In this document: positions 44,941 to 54,742 of the stretch, in pieces | Numbering within the stretch: the first letter of the stretch is position 1 | Layout of the letters: every line of letters starts with the position of its first letter | DNA from: Terrimonas ginsenosidimutans | GTDB taxonomy: Bacteria; Bacteroidota; Bacteroidia; Chitinophagales; Chitinophagaceae | Direction of reading: 5' to 3' | Length of the DNA stretch: 64,000 bases | NCBI RefSeq assembly: GCF_022012415.1 | Contig: NZ_JAKLTR010000004.1 | Location: 186,001 to 250,000, forward strand | Made by a program: the position numbers and the translations under genes | The notes under the pieces: model-generated | Told to the model about the DNA's origin: nothing | What the model saw: the letters and a program-made list of their open reading frames with translations, nothing else | Databases searched by the model: none

Positions 44941-46289
44941 TGTCCCGCCATCACCTGCTCCACTTCCTCCAGCGTCCGGCCCTTCGTTTCCTTCACCTTC
45001 ATTTTTACAAACAGGAAGCCCACAAGGCAAATTCCAGCGTAAAGAATAAAGGGACTATACGTACTTCCCATTGCTTCTATCAAAATCGGGAAGGTGAATG
45101 TCAGAACGAAATAACCGATCCATAGAAAAACAACTGCCACGGAGGTCGCCATTCCGCGGACCTTATTGGGAAATATCTCCGAGATCAGCACCCAGGTAAC
45201 CGGTGCCAGCGAAGTAGCATACATGCCGATCGCAAGAAATACAAAGACCGCTACCCAGGCAGTACTCAATTGCGCTTTCAATGCCAGCGCAAGCACGATA
45301 TACAAAACGGTCAACCCGATAGAGCCGATCAGCATCAACGGTCTGCGCCCAAGCTTATCCACCTGCCACATCGCGAGTAAAGTAAATGCGAGGTTCACCA
45401 CACCAATGCCCACCGTTCCCAGCAACTGCTGATCAATCCCCGCTCCTACCGAAGCAAAAATGGTCGACGCGTAATTAAAGATGATATTGATGCCGCACAA
45501 CTGCTGGAACACAGCCAGCCCGATCCCAACTGCCAATGCAGGGAACACTGCCTTATCAAGCAATGCTCTCCAGGATTGCTTCTTCACATTCACCAATGAA
45601 GCATTGATGTCATTCGTCACCGAGGACGCATATGCTTCATTCCCTATCTTCAGTAACACTTTTTTTGACGCCTCTCCTTTATTGTTCTTCAATAACCATC
45701 TCGGACTTTCAGGCAGCCAGAACACGCCTGCAAAAAACAACACAGAAGGAATCACACCTAGACCAAACATCCATCTCCAGGCATCCACGCCACTATCCGC
45801 AAGAAGATAATTCACGAGGTTTGTGATCAATATGCCGATCACGATCGTCAGCTGGTTAATGGATACATTCCTTCCCCTTACACTTGCCGGTGAGATCTCA
45901 GCGATATACATCGGGCTCAGCACGGATGCCATCCCCACGCCAATGCCTGCGGCAAATCTCATCGCGATAAAAACAGGGAGCGACCCTGAAAATGCCATGC
46001 CTAAAGAAGACAGCGCGAAGATCAATGCGGCACTCATCAATGCCGGTTTCCGTCCATACTTCTCCGCTACAGAACCGGCGATCAAGGTTCCGGCAATACA
46101 TCCTAAAGCCAGCGAACCGGTCAGAAAACCTTCCTGCAATGGAGTGAGATCAAACATTGTTTTTAAGAAAGGTAGTGCTCCGGCAATGACGGCGAAATCA
46201 AAACCGAATAAGTATCCACCCAATGCTGATATGAAAGAGATGGCAATTATATAGGAGTTATTGAACTTCGCCGATTTTACTTCATTCAT
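44937..46289 (-). CDS. MFS sugar porter (XylE/GalP type)
   Basis: 450 residues, 12 TM helices, sugar:proton symporter family. Motifs: FGFDFAVIAGALPFL in TM1, GSVAEKYGRKPALM loop 2-3, RFAAGIGVGMASVLSPMYIA, PESPRWLLKNNKG between TM6 and TM7, QQLCGINIIFNYASTIF in TM7, WQVDKLGRRPLMLIG, and TWVLISEIFPNKVRGMATS. The C-terminus TKGRTLEEVEQVMAGH is typical. The nearest named homologues by motif are xylose and galactose symporters. With galM and GH36 next to it, galactose is the likelier cargo here. The stop codon is formed by the edge of a family-A palindrome. Confidence 0.95.
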   Translation of the reverse strand: MNEVKSAKFNNSYIIAISFISALGGYLFGFDFAVIAGALPFLKTMFDLTPLQEGFLTGSLALGCIAGTLIAGSVAEKYGRKPALMSAALIFALSSLGMAFSGSLPVFIAMRFAAGIGVGMASVLSPMYIAEISPASVRGRNVSINQLTIVIGILITNLVNYLLADSGVDAWRWMFGLGVIPSVLFFAGVFWLPESPRWLLKNNKGEASKKVLLKIGNEAYASSVTNDINASLVNVKKQSWRALLDKAVFPALAVGIGLAVFQQLCGINIIFNYASTIFASVGAGIDQQLLGTVGIGVVNLAFTLLAMWQVDKLGRRPLMLIGSIGLTVLYIVLALALKAQLSTAWVAVFVFLAIGMYATSLAPVTWVLISEIFPNKVRGMATSVAVVFLWIGYFVLTFTFPILIEAMGSTYSPFILYAGICLVGFLFVKMKVKETKGRTLEEVEQVMAGH

Positions 46290-46333
46290 AATTTCCTTTA
46301 GTTTAGAGACTTCTCAAACTTTGACTGGCGTAA

Positions 46334-46473
46334 AGGTTCCCGCAGATTCCGCAAATCAATTTCTTACAACAGAGCGTCATCTGCGCCATCTGTGAAATCA
46401 AATTCAGAAAGTTGCAAGTCGATCCCGCAACTACACGGGAAAATTGATAAATCAGCGTCATCTGCGGGAACCT
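46334..46473. repeat. Family-C palindromic element with TGGCGTAA cap
   Basis: Bounded by AGGTTCCCGCAGAT (46334-46347) and ATCTGCGGGAACCT (46460-46473), identical to the ends of the element at 19843. Directly outside on the left is GACTGGCGTAA, the cap seen on families A and B. Inside, AGCGTCATCTGCG occurs twice. It lies between susD and the sugar-porter gene within the leftward operon. Confidence 0.85.
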
Positions 46474-46542
46474 AAGCATAACCCCGAAAAGACTTTGACA
46501 AGCCTCATTCGGGGGTTCTGCTAACTGACTGCTTAACGAAAC

Positions 46543-48078
46543 TTAATAACCCGGATTATTGGGTAATAAATTACTATTGATATCGATCTCCCGTTGCGGC
46601 ACCGGCCACAACTCATGTTTGTTCTGTACAATGTTCGCGCCTGCCTGCGGATTCCACGCCTTCACTCTTGAATAATAAGTGCCCGTACGCATCAGCTCAA
46701 AACGGCGCTCACCTTCAAAACACAATTCCCAGGCACGCTCAAGCAGCAGATGATCGCGCAACTGAGTTTGTGACATGGCCGGAAGATCATCCAGCCCCGC
46801 ACGTCTTCTTACAAGATTTACATAGTTCGCCGCATTTGCTCCGTTTGTTTCGTTGATAGCTTCTGCATACATCAGCAATACATCTGCATAGCGAATGATG
46901 TAATGATCAAGTCCGGAACCCTGCGAGTTATCATTCGGAGATGTTTCCCTGAACTTCTTTATATGCGGTGCGGCAAAAACCACCGGACCACCTGCGCTGT
47001 TATTGATCGCAGCATATTCCGTCGGAAGATCTGCCGTAGATCTCCAGTAAGTGAACGTATAACGTTTATCTCTTGCCTGGTTATACGAAGCGAGGAATGC
47101 TTCTGTAGGCAATTCGTTGCTCCATCCTCCACCACGTGTCAATCCTGCTCTTGAATCATAATACAATTCGATCGGTGAAAAGTCGGTATGTACCTGGCTT
47201 CCCTGTCCGAATGTACCACGGGTGAAGTTGACTGTCCATACGGCTTCCTGTCCACCCTGGATATTTGCATCAGCGAAAGCCTGGCTGTATTCCGGCCACA
47301 AATTATATTGCGCACCATATTTCTTATCATCCACAAATTCTTTCAGCAGTACGCGCGCCTTTTCCCATTTGTCGGTCTGGCGAAGCGGGTAGCCGGCCAT
47401 AGTGATATACACGCGTGCCAGCATTGCGGCACAAGCACCAGCGGTGATCCTTCCTTTATCCGCAGCGGCGGTATAAGTATTAGGAAGACTGGCGATCCCG
47501 AATTCAAGGTCTTTGATGATCTGCTCATACACCTGCGCTGCGGGTGTACGTGTCAACGAATTCAATGCTTTTACATCTGAAACCGGTTCAAGTATCAGCG
47601 GCAATGCGCCAAAGATGCGTACGCCATCAAAATACAGATGTGCACGCCATGCTCTTGCCTGTGCAGCAATACTTGTTTTTGCAGCGGCGGGAGCATCAAC
47701 CACGTCAACCGCGGCCAGCAAAAAGTTGATATCTTTTACGTGACGATAGATATAATCCCACATATTCCAGGGCATATCAGAAGCCGGATTAAAATCAGCG
47801 CGGAGGTGAGCTGGCTGGTTATGGAATGCGTGGCCATTGGCCGGCGTCAGGTAACCAAGATCTGTTGCCCAGCCAAACCAGCAGGGAGCACCCCACATAT
47901 TCGAATAGCGATCCTGTGGAGTGCGATAGACTCCATTCAATCCCATCTGCAGGTCTGCTTCTGTTTTGTAAAAATTCCCGGGGGTTAAAAATGTTCTCGG
48001 ATCTTCCTCGAGGAACTCCTTGGTGCAGGATGAAGCCAGCACCGTGAAAAGGATCAGTATATAACAAGTAAGTTTCAT
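46543..48078 (-). CDS. SusD-family glycan-binding lipoprotein (second locus)
   Basis: 511 residues. Lipoprotein signal MKLTCYILILFTVLASSCTK with Cys18. Family features are EDPRTFLTPGNFYKTEADLQ, RAWRAHLYFDGVRIFGALPL, YADVLLMYAEAIN, and the C-terminal ERAWELCFEGERRFELMRTG with ELWPVPQREIDINSNLLPNN. It pairs with the SusC gene 26 bases upstream. Its ligand is unknown; the locus context (GH36, GalM, hexose-type porter) suggests an alpha-galactoside or galactose-bearing oligosaccharide. Confidence 0.96.
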   Translation of the reverse strand: MKLTCYILILFTVLASSCTKEFLEEDPRTFLTPGNFYKTEADLQMGLNGVYRTPQDRYSNMWGAPCWFGWATDLGYLTPANGHAFHNQPAHLRADFNPASDMPWNMWDYIYRHVKDINFLLAAVDVVDAPAAAKTSIAAQARAWRAHLYFDGVRIFGALPLILEPVSDVKALNSLTRTPAAQVYEQIIKDLEFGIASLPNTYTAAADKGRITAGACAAMLARVYITMAGYPLRQTDKWEKARVLLKEFVDDKKYGAQYNLWPEYSQAFADANIQGGQEAVWTVNFTRGTFGQGSQVHTDFSPIELYYDSRAGLTRGGGWSNELPTEAFLASYNQARDKRYTFTYWRSTADLPTEYAAINNSAGGPVVFAAPHIKKFRETSPNDNSQGSGLDHYIIRYADVLLMYAEAINETNGANAANYVNLVRRRAGLDDLPAMSQTQLRDHLLLERAWELCFEGERRFELMRTGTYYSRVKAWNPQAGANIVQNKHELWPVPQREIDINSNLLPNNPGY

Positions 48079-48104
48079 GACAAGTGATTTAAATAATGAT
48101 TGGA

Positions 48105-51100
48105 TTAAAAACCAAGATTCAATCCGAAGATGATCGTGCGGGTGATCGGATAAGGTGCGTTTCTGGCGGTATTACCCAGATCGCTATCCTCCGGATCCAT
48201 TCCGCTGTACCCTGTGATCGTAAACAGGTTCAACCCGGTTACGTATACGCGCAGATTGTTGCTGGAGATCCTTCTTGTTACAGATGCAGGGAACGTGTAA
48301 CCCAGTGTCAAACTTCTCAGCTTGATGAAATCTGCTTTCTCCAAAAATTCTGTTGAAGCCATGCTGGAACGGTTTGAATAACCGATCGCTGCTCTTGGAT
48401 ATTCGTTTGTTGGATTGGAAGGTGTCCACCTGTTCAGCATTTCGATCCGGTGGTTATCATAACCATCGCCCGCCAGCAATTTATAGTTCAAACCATTGTA
48501 GATCGTTCTACCTGCTTCGAACGTGAAGAATGTATTCAGATCAAACCCTTTGTAAGAGATCTCATTTGTTAATGAGCCATAGAAATCAGGAAACAGCTTA
48601 CCGTAGAATGCGCGATCATTATTATCGATCTTATTATCCTTATTCAGATCATTGTATTTCACATTACCCGGACGGGCGCCATACAATGCCGCTTGTGTGG
48701 CTTCGCTTGTCTGCCAGATCCCGGTTTTTTCGATCAGGTAACGGGCGCCGATACCGATCGGCTGACCGACAAAGTGCGTAGTACCGATCCTGTCTGTTCC
48801 ATCACCAAGAGAAGTCAGTTTGTTTGTATTGGTAGCAAGATTCAACGTTGCATTCCATTTCAATTCACGGTCAATAATAAGGCCTTTGATCGCTAACTCC
48901 ACCCCTTCGTTACGCAGGTTACCCAGGTTTGCCCATCCTGTTTGGAAACCAGATACAGCAAGGATCGGCAACTGACGGATCAGATCACGTGTATTTTTCA
49001 GGTAATAATCAGCAGTGATGTTCAACCGGCGCTTCAATATTGACAGATCAATACCAAGATCGAATTGCTTGGTTGTTTCCCATTTCAGGTTGTCAAACGC
49101 CAACTGTGATGGGTAATAACCCGGGGCCTCAATACCATTCCAGTTAAAAGATGCCGGAGACATTCTCGCCTGCGTTGAATAAACGCCCAATGCATTCGCA
49201 TTACCTGCCAAACCGTAGCTCGCCCTGATCTTCAGGTCATCAAACACATTCAGGTTGCGGATAAAGTTTTCTTCCGAAGCTCTCCATGCGAACGCAGCAC
49301 TTGGGAAGAAACCCCATTTGTTATTTGAGCCGAATCTTGAAGAGCCATCGGCACGGAAGTTAGCCGTGGCGATATACTTCGAATCGAATGTATAGATCAC
49401 ACGACCGATATAGGAATTCATCGTCCAGATCTGCAGGTCAGATACCGGCTTACGGGGTGTACCGGTTGAAGCACCGAGATTCCATGTTCCATATATATCA
49501 AAGGGAAAACCTGAAGCAGAAGCCTGCGTACGCTCCCAGCGATTCTGCTGCGCAGAATAGCCGGCTACGGCATCCACTTCATGACGGCTGCCGAAACGTT
49601 TGTTATAAGAAAGAACAGTCTCGGAGATCCAGTTATAATTCGTGTTGTGGGAAACACGCGCAAAACCATTGGCTACCCGACCACTTTCTTCATGGTTGGC
49701 AGAAAGCGCGATCGGCACATAGAAATTCTCTTTCCAAGAATCAAGTTCGCCGCTGATCTGCGTGCGTACTTTCAAACCATTCAGGATCCTGTATTCCAGC
49801 GCGAGTGAACTCGTGATCACCGGCTGTACATATTTATTATCGATCATCTCCGTGTACGCTACCGGGTTTGCCCATGGCGTATTTCCCACACCGATCAGCA
49901 TTGTGTAATACTGTCCGTTCGGCTGCCGGATCGGAGCAAGCGGATTACCTACATATGCAGGATACAATACACTTGGCCCGGTTACACCACGGCCAGTCAG
50001 CACACTCAGGTTATTGTTGGAGGTAAGCGTCAGTTTATCACCGATCTTCTGCACCAGGTTCAAACGTAAACTTCCCCGGAGATAATCAGAGTTATTGATC
50101 ACGCCTCGCTCGTTATATAAGTTACCACTCACGAGAATCCTGGTTTTCTCCGTACCTCCGGAAAAGGCAAGCTGAATGTTTTGTGTAATTCTTCCTGATC
50201 CGGTAACCTCGTCCAGCCAGCTGGTTGATTTTCCGCTTTGCAGCATCGCTTCTTCTTCCGGCCGGAATACGGCAACACCGCCATTCACATTGTCATTCTG
50301 ATAAGCTTCCCTTCTCATCTGCGCGATCTGATCGCCATTCATAAAATCGATCGGATTCGAAAACGATTTGAAACCTGTCCACACATTCACATCAAATGAA
50401 TTCTTTCCGGCCTTCCCCGCTTTTGTGGTGATCAGGATCACACCATTCGCCGCGCGTGCTCCATATATCGCTACAGATGAAGCGTCTTTTAAAACGGACA
50501 CTGATTCGATATCATTCGGGTTGATCGCATTCACACCACCACCGGATGCAATCGGAAATCCATCTACGATGAACAGAGGAGCGTTTCCCGAGAAGGAATT
50601 ATTACCGCGAAGCGCAAGCGAAACGCCCGCACCCGGACTTCTATCACTTTGTTGTGTATACAGTCCAGGTACATTCCCTTGCAACGCCTGATCAAGATTG
50701 GCGGCTGGTAATTTTGTAAGATCTTTTGAACTGACCGTCGTTACAGCACCAGTAAGATTTGAGCGACGGACCGTACCATAACCCACCACCACGACATCAC
50801 TCAATGTAGATGCTGTGCCGGTCATGCTAAAATTCAATTCCGATCCGCTGCCAACAGCCATCGTTGCAGCTTCATAACCGATAGAAGTGACCTGGATGCT
50901 ATCACCAGCAGATGCCATAATAGAATAGCGTCCATTCGCATCTGTGGTCGTACCACCGGTAACTCCTTTAATGGTAACAGAAGCACCAGACAACGGTGCC
51001 TGATCAGCACCCAACACACGCCCATTGATCAGTTTTGCCTGACCATACGCATGCTGACTAAAAATTAGTAGAAGTAAAGGGATTATCGTTTGCACAAAAA

Positions 51101-51137
51101 GTGCCTTATGCCGGGAGGCATTTAAGAAATTTCTCAT
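48105..51137 (-). CDS. SusC-family TonB-dependent transporter (second locus)
   Basis: 1010 residues from ATG 51137 (MRNFLNASRHKALF); the frame is open to 51272, but the extra 45 residues would overlap the promoter-like box at 51177-51184. Signal segment FVQTIIPLLLLIFSQHAYGQ, carboxypeptidase-regulatory-like domain (LINGRVLGADQAPLSGASVT), VVVVGYGTVRRSNLTGAVTT, plug with LALRGNNSFSGNAPLFIVDG and SVLKDASSVAIYGARAANGV, then a beta-barrel ending IIFGLNLGF. It imports the substrate of the second locus together with the SusD protein encoded 26 bases downstream. Confidence 0.96.
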   Translation of the reverse strand: MRNFLNASRHKALFVQTIIPLLLLIFSQHAYGQAKLINGRVLGADQAPLSGASVTIKGVTGGTTTDANGRYSIMASAGDSIQVTSIGYEAATMAVGSGSELNFSMTGTASTLSDVVVVGYGTVRRSNLTGAVTTVSSKDLTKLPAANLDQALQGNVPGLYTQQSDRSPGAGVSLALRGNNSFSGNAPLFIVDGFPIASGGGVNAINPNDIESVSVLKDASSVAIYGARAANGVILITTKAGKAGKNSFDVNVWTGFKSFSNPIDFMNGDQIAQMRREAYQNDNVNGGVAVFRPEEEAMLQSGKSTSWLDEVTGSGRITQNIQLAFSGGTEKTRILVSGNLYNERGVINNSDYLRGSLRLNLVQKIGDKLTLTSNNNLSVLTGRGVTGPSVLYPAYVGNPLAPIRQPNGQYYTMLIGVGNTPWANPVAYTEMIDNKYVQPVITSSLALEYRILNGLKVRTQISGELDSWKENFYVPIALSANHEESGRVANGFARVSHNTNYNWISETVLSYNKRFGSRHEVDAVAGYSAQQNRWERTQASASGFPFDIYGTWNLGASTGTPRKPVSDLQIWTMNSYIGRVIYTFDSKYIATANFRADGSSRFGSNNKWGFFPSAAFAWRASEENFIRNLNVFDDLKIRASYGLAGNANALGVYSTQARMSPASFNWNGIEAPGYYPSQLAFDNLKWETTKQFDLGIDLSILKRRLNITADYYLKNTRDLIRQLPILAVSGFQTGWANLGNLRNEGVELAIKGLIIDRELKWNATLNLATNTNKLTSLGDGTDRIGTTHFVGQPIGIGARYLIEKTGIWQTSEATQAALYGARPGNVKYNDLNKDNKIDNNDRAFYGKLFPDFYGSLTNEISYKGFDLNTFFTFEAGRTIYNGLNYKLLAGDGYDNHRIEMLNRWTPSNPTNEYPRAAIGYSNRSSMASTEFLEKADFIKLRSLTLGYTFPASVTRRISSNNLRVYVTGLNLFTITGYSGMDPEDSDLGNTARNAPYPITRTIIFGLNLGF

Positions 51138-51176
51138 ACGCAAGTTTGTTTGAAGAAGTGAATCCAGAACCCAACC

Positions 51177-51184
51177 CAAATGTA
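51177..51184 (-). promoter_or_regulatory. Bacteroidota-type -7 box for the second susC
   Basis: On the minus strand this reads TACATTTG, a full match to the TAnnTTTG -7 consensus of Bacteroidota. The ATG of susC is 40 bases downstream. The expected -33 position (51204-51207) reads TTTC rather than TTTG. It implies that susC has its own promoter in addition to readthrough from the DUF5107-TPR gene. Confidence 0.6.
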
Positions 51185-51298
51185 TCATTAACCTTAACCG
51201 AAGGAAATGGATTATCGGTTGAATAAGATGGATTATTTTATGATGATAAAAAACAACATTTGTTAACAGCACAAAACATCGTCAGTGTAATCAGTATA

Positions 51299-54200
51299 TT
51301 ATGCGGAATCTTTCATCGCTCCGGCCAATTGATGTTTAAGATCTTTATGCAATAATGCACCCTGATGATTTTTATCCAGTGCAAGTACGTTCTGAAACAG
51401 ATCACCAGCAGCAGGCCCCTCCATCATTGCAAGTCCCAGTTCGCCTAATGCGATCAGGTAAAGACAATGTATTTTATTCCGGAGATCAAGGTCAATATCA
51501 AATACCAGCAATTCCGGAAGCGACACGGCGAAATAATCAATACTGATCTTATCGTCCATATGTGCTTTGCCAAACGAGATCAACTTCTGGAAAATGCTGT
51601 ACGCTTTTTCCTTCTCCTCCAGTTCTATCCAGGCCAATCCCTGGTAAAGGATCTTGTCAGGTTGCGGATCGTTATAAAATATTGCCTGCGCAGGCTCGCT
51701 GTTCCCTTCAGTAGCCAAACGGAACATTCTGTCAGCTTCCGTATCATCACCCATCCGCTGCAAGGCCATTCCTTTCAGATAATGGAGATCATTCTCCGAC
51801 GCACCAGGAAGCTTCCCCTCTCCGAGATTATCCGGATATTCAGCTGCCTGATCGAGCAGCCCAATAGCTGCTGAATAATTTCCCGACTGGATCGCTTTCC
51901 GCGCAAGTGCGATGTAACAGATCAGGTATTGATTTACCACTTTCCCTTCACCACCTTCCCATGGATGAAATTTCCTTCCGGCAAGCAATTCTTTTGCTTT
52001 TTCAAAATGCCCCAGTTGATTGTGCAGCGTGATCAATTCAAGAAAGAGATCATCACGCGATTCAACCAGCAATGAGTATTTTTCCAGGAAAGCAAGGCGT
52101 GCGGCGTGATCATGATCCAGCCGCTTACGCAGCTGATCAAGTTCCATCAGCACACGCGCATCTGTTGTATCCAGTTCGAATGCTTTTGTTAAAGATGCGT
52201 GTGCCTTATTCTCGTCATGCTGTTTATTATAATAGGCCAGGGAAAGATTCCGGTGAACGGTGGGAAAATTTTCATCGATAGTCGCCGATCTTTCCCAGCA
52301 ATTTATTGCGTCTTCATACTGGCGTTTGTCATACCATAAATTGCCCAGATAGTAAGGCGCCTTTGCATCATTTCCGTTAAAGGCCATAGCGGCTTTCAAT
52401 ATCACTACCTCTTCCATTCTGTTAGGAAAGCAATGATCAGCGTTCAGGTTTCCGGCAGCTGAATAGAACTCCGCAGCCCTTACATCATCGCCTTTCAACT
52501 GAAACAACCAGCCAAGACAGTACAAAGTCATCGGATATTTCTCTTCCGCATATTTTACATGAAGTTGCAATAGCCTGATCGCTTCTTCTCCGAGGCCGGC
52601 GTGGGCATAATCCAACGCGTATTCCAGGATATTATGAACCCAGTTCCGGCTAAGCGTCAACAATTCGCTGGACATTGCATCCGCCGCAGAGGAAGTGGCC
52701 ATCATCTGCATTTTTTCGAAAATGCATCCGAAGTTGAATGGATCAAGCTTTAATGACTCGTCGATAAATGATACGGCTTCGTTCATACGTCCCAGCTTTC
52801 GCAATGCAACAGCTTTCAAATGCCTTGCTGTATGACTGTGATAATTCCGGACGATCGATTGTTCTATTAATTGCAACGCTTCCTCGAAATCATTTTTCCT
52901 GCACGCAATTCTTGCCAGGTTCAGAAATGCGGCATGTTGCCACGCATGATTCCAGGTGGCTTTATAGAATGCATCGAACGCCTGATCGTATTTGCCCTGC
53001 ATCTGCAAACTCCATCCGAGGTTGTAATACGGTTCCCCATCATATGGATTTGGATTGCGCTGGGTTGAAGTCGTGATCGCTTTCCTGAAATATGCTTCCG
53101 CTTCTTCAAAATGACCTTGTCTCAGTTTCAGCAAACCCATCGCATTATTGCAACGGATATCTTTCGGATCTCGACGAAGCGCTTCCCCGTAATAATCTGC
53201 CGCCTTATAGGTGGCGTGACGATACTGTTCCAGGTGCTGCCCGGTCAGGAAAAGCTGCTCATTGTTTTCAACTTCCGCCGGACGTTTTGCTGCTTGCGCT
53301 GCAGCGGGGATCTCCTGCTCGACCGCTTCTTCATATTTAACATCGATCAGTTTTCTCCCGTTGTGATAAACAGCAATAACCAGGTCTTTTAATATTGTTT
53401 TTCCGGGCATTCCAAAAGATGAAATAAATGCCTTCAGCGGTGAAAGGTTCTCCTTTGAAGAATATATTTCGTCTCCATTAACGGTTTCAACTTTTACCTC
53501 CGCGCTTTCAAACACAGATGTAGCATATATTTTAAGTTGCACTTGCTGTTGATCAGCCTGCAGACCAACGACGATCTCTTTGCTTGCATTACTCACTACA
53601 CCTACTTCGGAATAAGGCATGAAGTATTGTGTAAATTCCTTTTGTTCGTATGGTTGAAGCCAGCTGAAATCGGGTTGATTATCGGTAAACACACCAGTCA
53701 TCAACTCGATGTAAGGTCCATCTTCATCTGTTAAATTTTTATCCCATGCCTGGCCAAAAGCTCCATTGCCCCATGTCCATTGTTTTTTCCCGGGAGAAAT
53801 ATGATGATCTGCCACATGCAGAAGTCCCGCGCGCGAATCATGTTCATACCCGCCGATGAAATTATATTTTGACGTGATCGCCATATAAGAAGTCGGAACC
53901 GGAATATTCTTATACCTGGAAATATCCGTTCCCGGAGCATAATCCACTTTATAGTATACGCCTTTTGCGATCGGGAAGGAAGAAACGTCTCTTTTACCAT
54001 GATCAAACACGGCGTATACATCCGGCGGAAAAACCGACTGATAATGATCATTCACCTTCACCGCCGGGTTTGCCCACCACAGGAATGTTTGCGGAAAAGG
54101 GGTCCGGTTATACAAACGCCCGCTGATCTCTATATAAGCTTTCCCGGGATGCAGAGTAATGCCGGCCATTCCTTTGGTGCGGAACATCCGTTCCACTTCA

Positions 54201-54646
54201 TTCAGCCAGACGGTCTTGCTACCGTCTTCATTCTCTTTGATCGTAAAGTCGACCGGCTGAAAAGTAGATGGCCGGTGATGCTGCGGCCAGTTGAATTCTA
54301 TACCACCGGAGATCCATGGCCCGGTAAGTCCAACCAGCGCGGGTTTGATCACCTGGTTGTAATAAATAAAATGACGTTGGCGTACTTTATCATACGCCAT
54401 TTGAATACGGCCACCGAGTTCAGGCAGCACCATTACTTTGATATATTCATTCTCGAGATAAACAGCCTGGTAAACCTGATCGGTCTTTTCATCAGCAATT
54501 TTTTCTATCACCGGATGCGGATACACCACACCACTGCTGCCCTGGTAAACCCGGTTTTCGAGAAACATGGGATTCTTCTCTGGTTTTCCAACCGGGTAGG
54601 TAGGAATGATCACCTCTTCCTGCCAAACGGAGACGTCTTTTTTCAT
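51299..54646 (-). CDS. DUF5107 domain-TPR protein
   Basis: 1115 residues without a signal peptide, so probably cytoplasmic. The N-terminal part (about 1-330) is a DUF5107 region: YLENEYIKVMVLPELGGRIQ resembles the strand-turn start of galactose-mutarotase-like supersandwich folds, and GGIEFNWPQHHRPSTFQPVD is conserved in the family. From about residue 455 onward there are many TPR helices (NAMGLLKLRQGHFEEAEAYF, YNLGWSLQMQGKYDQAFDAF, YYLGNLWYDKRQYEDAINCW). The activity is not known. The gene is first in the leftward block and divergent from the AraC regulator by 96 bases, which makes it a likely first target of that regulator. A sugar-binding or sugar-modifying role is inference. Confidence 0.88.
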   Translation of the reverse strand: MKKDVSVWQEEVIIPTYPVGKPEKNPMFLENRVYQGSSGVVYPHPVIEKIADEKTDQVYQAVYLENEYIKVMVLPELGGRIQMAYDKVRQRHFIYYNQVIKPALVGLTGPWISGGIEFNWPQHHRPSTFQPVDFTIKENEDGSKTVWLNEVERMFRTKGMAGITLHPGKAYIEISGRLYNRTPFPQTFLWWANPAVKVNDHYQSVFPPDVYAVFDHGKRDVSSFPIAKGVYYKVDYAPGTDISRYKNIPVPTSYMAITSKYNFIGGYEHDSRAGLLHVADHHISPGKKQWTWGNGAFGQAWDKNLTDEDGPYIELMTGVFTDNQPDFSWLQPYEQKEFTQYFMPYSEVGVVSNASKEIVVGLQADQQQVQLKIYATSVFESAEVKVETVNGDEIYSSKENLSPLKAFISSFGMPGKTILKDLVIAVYHNGRKLIDVKYEEAVEQEIPAAAQAAKRPAEVENNEQLFLTGQHLEQYRHATYKAADYYGEALRRDPKDIRCNNAMGLLKLRQGHFEEAEAYFRKAITTSTQRNPNPYDGEPYYNLGWSLQMQGKYDQAFDAFYKATWNHAWQHAAFLNLARIACRKNDFEEALQLIEQSIVRNYHSHTARHLKAVALRKLGRMNEAVSFIDESLKLDPFNFGCIFEKMQMMATSSAADAMSSELLTLSRNWVHNILEYALDYAHAGLGEEAIRLLQLHVKYAEEKYPMTLYCLGWLFQLKGDDVRAAEFYSAAGNLNADHCFPNRMEEVVILKAAMAFNGNDAKAPYYLGNLWYDKRQYEDAINCWERSATIDENFPTVHRNLSLAYYNKQHDENKAHASLTKAFELDTTDARVLMELDQLRKRLDHDHAARLAFLEKYSLLVESRDDLFLELITLHNQLGHFEKAKELLAGRKFHPWEGGEGKVVNQYLICYIALARKAIQSGNYSAAIGLLDQAAEYPDNLGEGKLPGASENDLHYLKGMALQRMGDDTEADRMFRLATEGNSEPAQAIFYNDPQPDKILYQGLAWIELEEKEKAYSIFQKLISFGKAHMDDKISIDYFAVSLPELLVFDIDLDLRNKIHCLYLIALGELGLAMMEGPAAGDLFQNVLALDKNHQGALLHKDLKHQLAGAMKDSA

Positions 54647-54742
54647 ACAGCTAATTTCTTGATGGTAAAAGTATCGCCTGATCCATTAACCGTTGATGGA
54701 GTAATTCCGCAATTTGATGGATTTTTTTATTATCATTGGCCA

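Noticed and set aside
51209-51222. ATCGGTTG before the second susC as a LacI operator
   Set aside because: Only part of one arm matches GCAATCGGTTGC and there is no palindrome, so it is not called.
53999-54742. Long N-terminal extension of the AraC gene
   Set aside because: It is antisense to the DUF5107-TPR coding region. The family's N-terminus fits the ATG at 54743.
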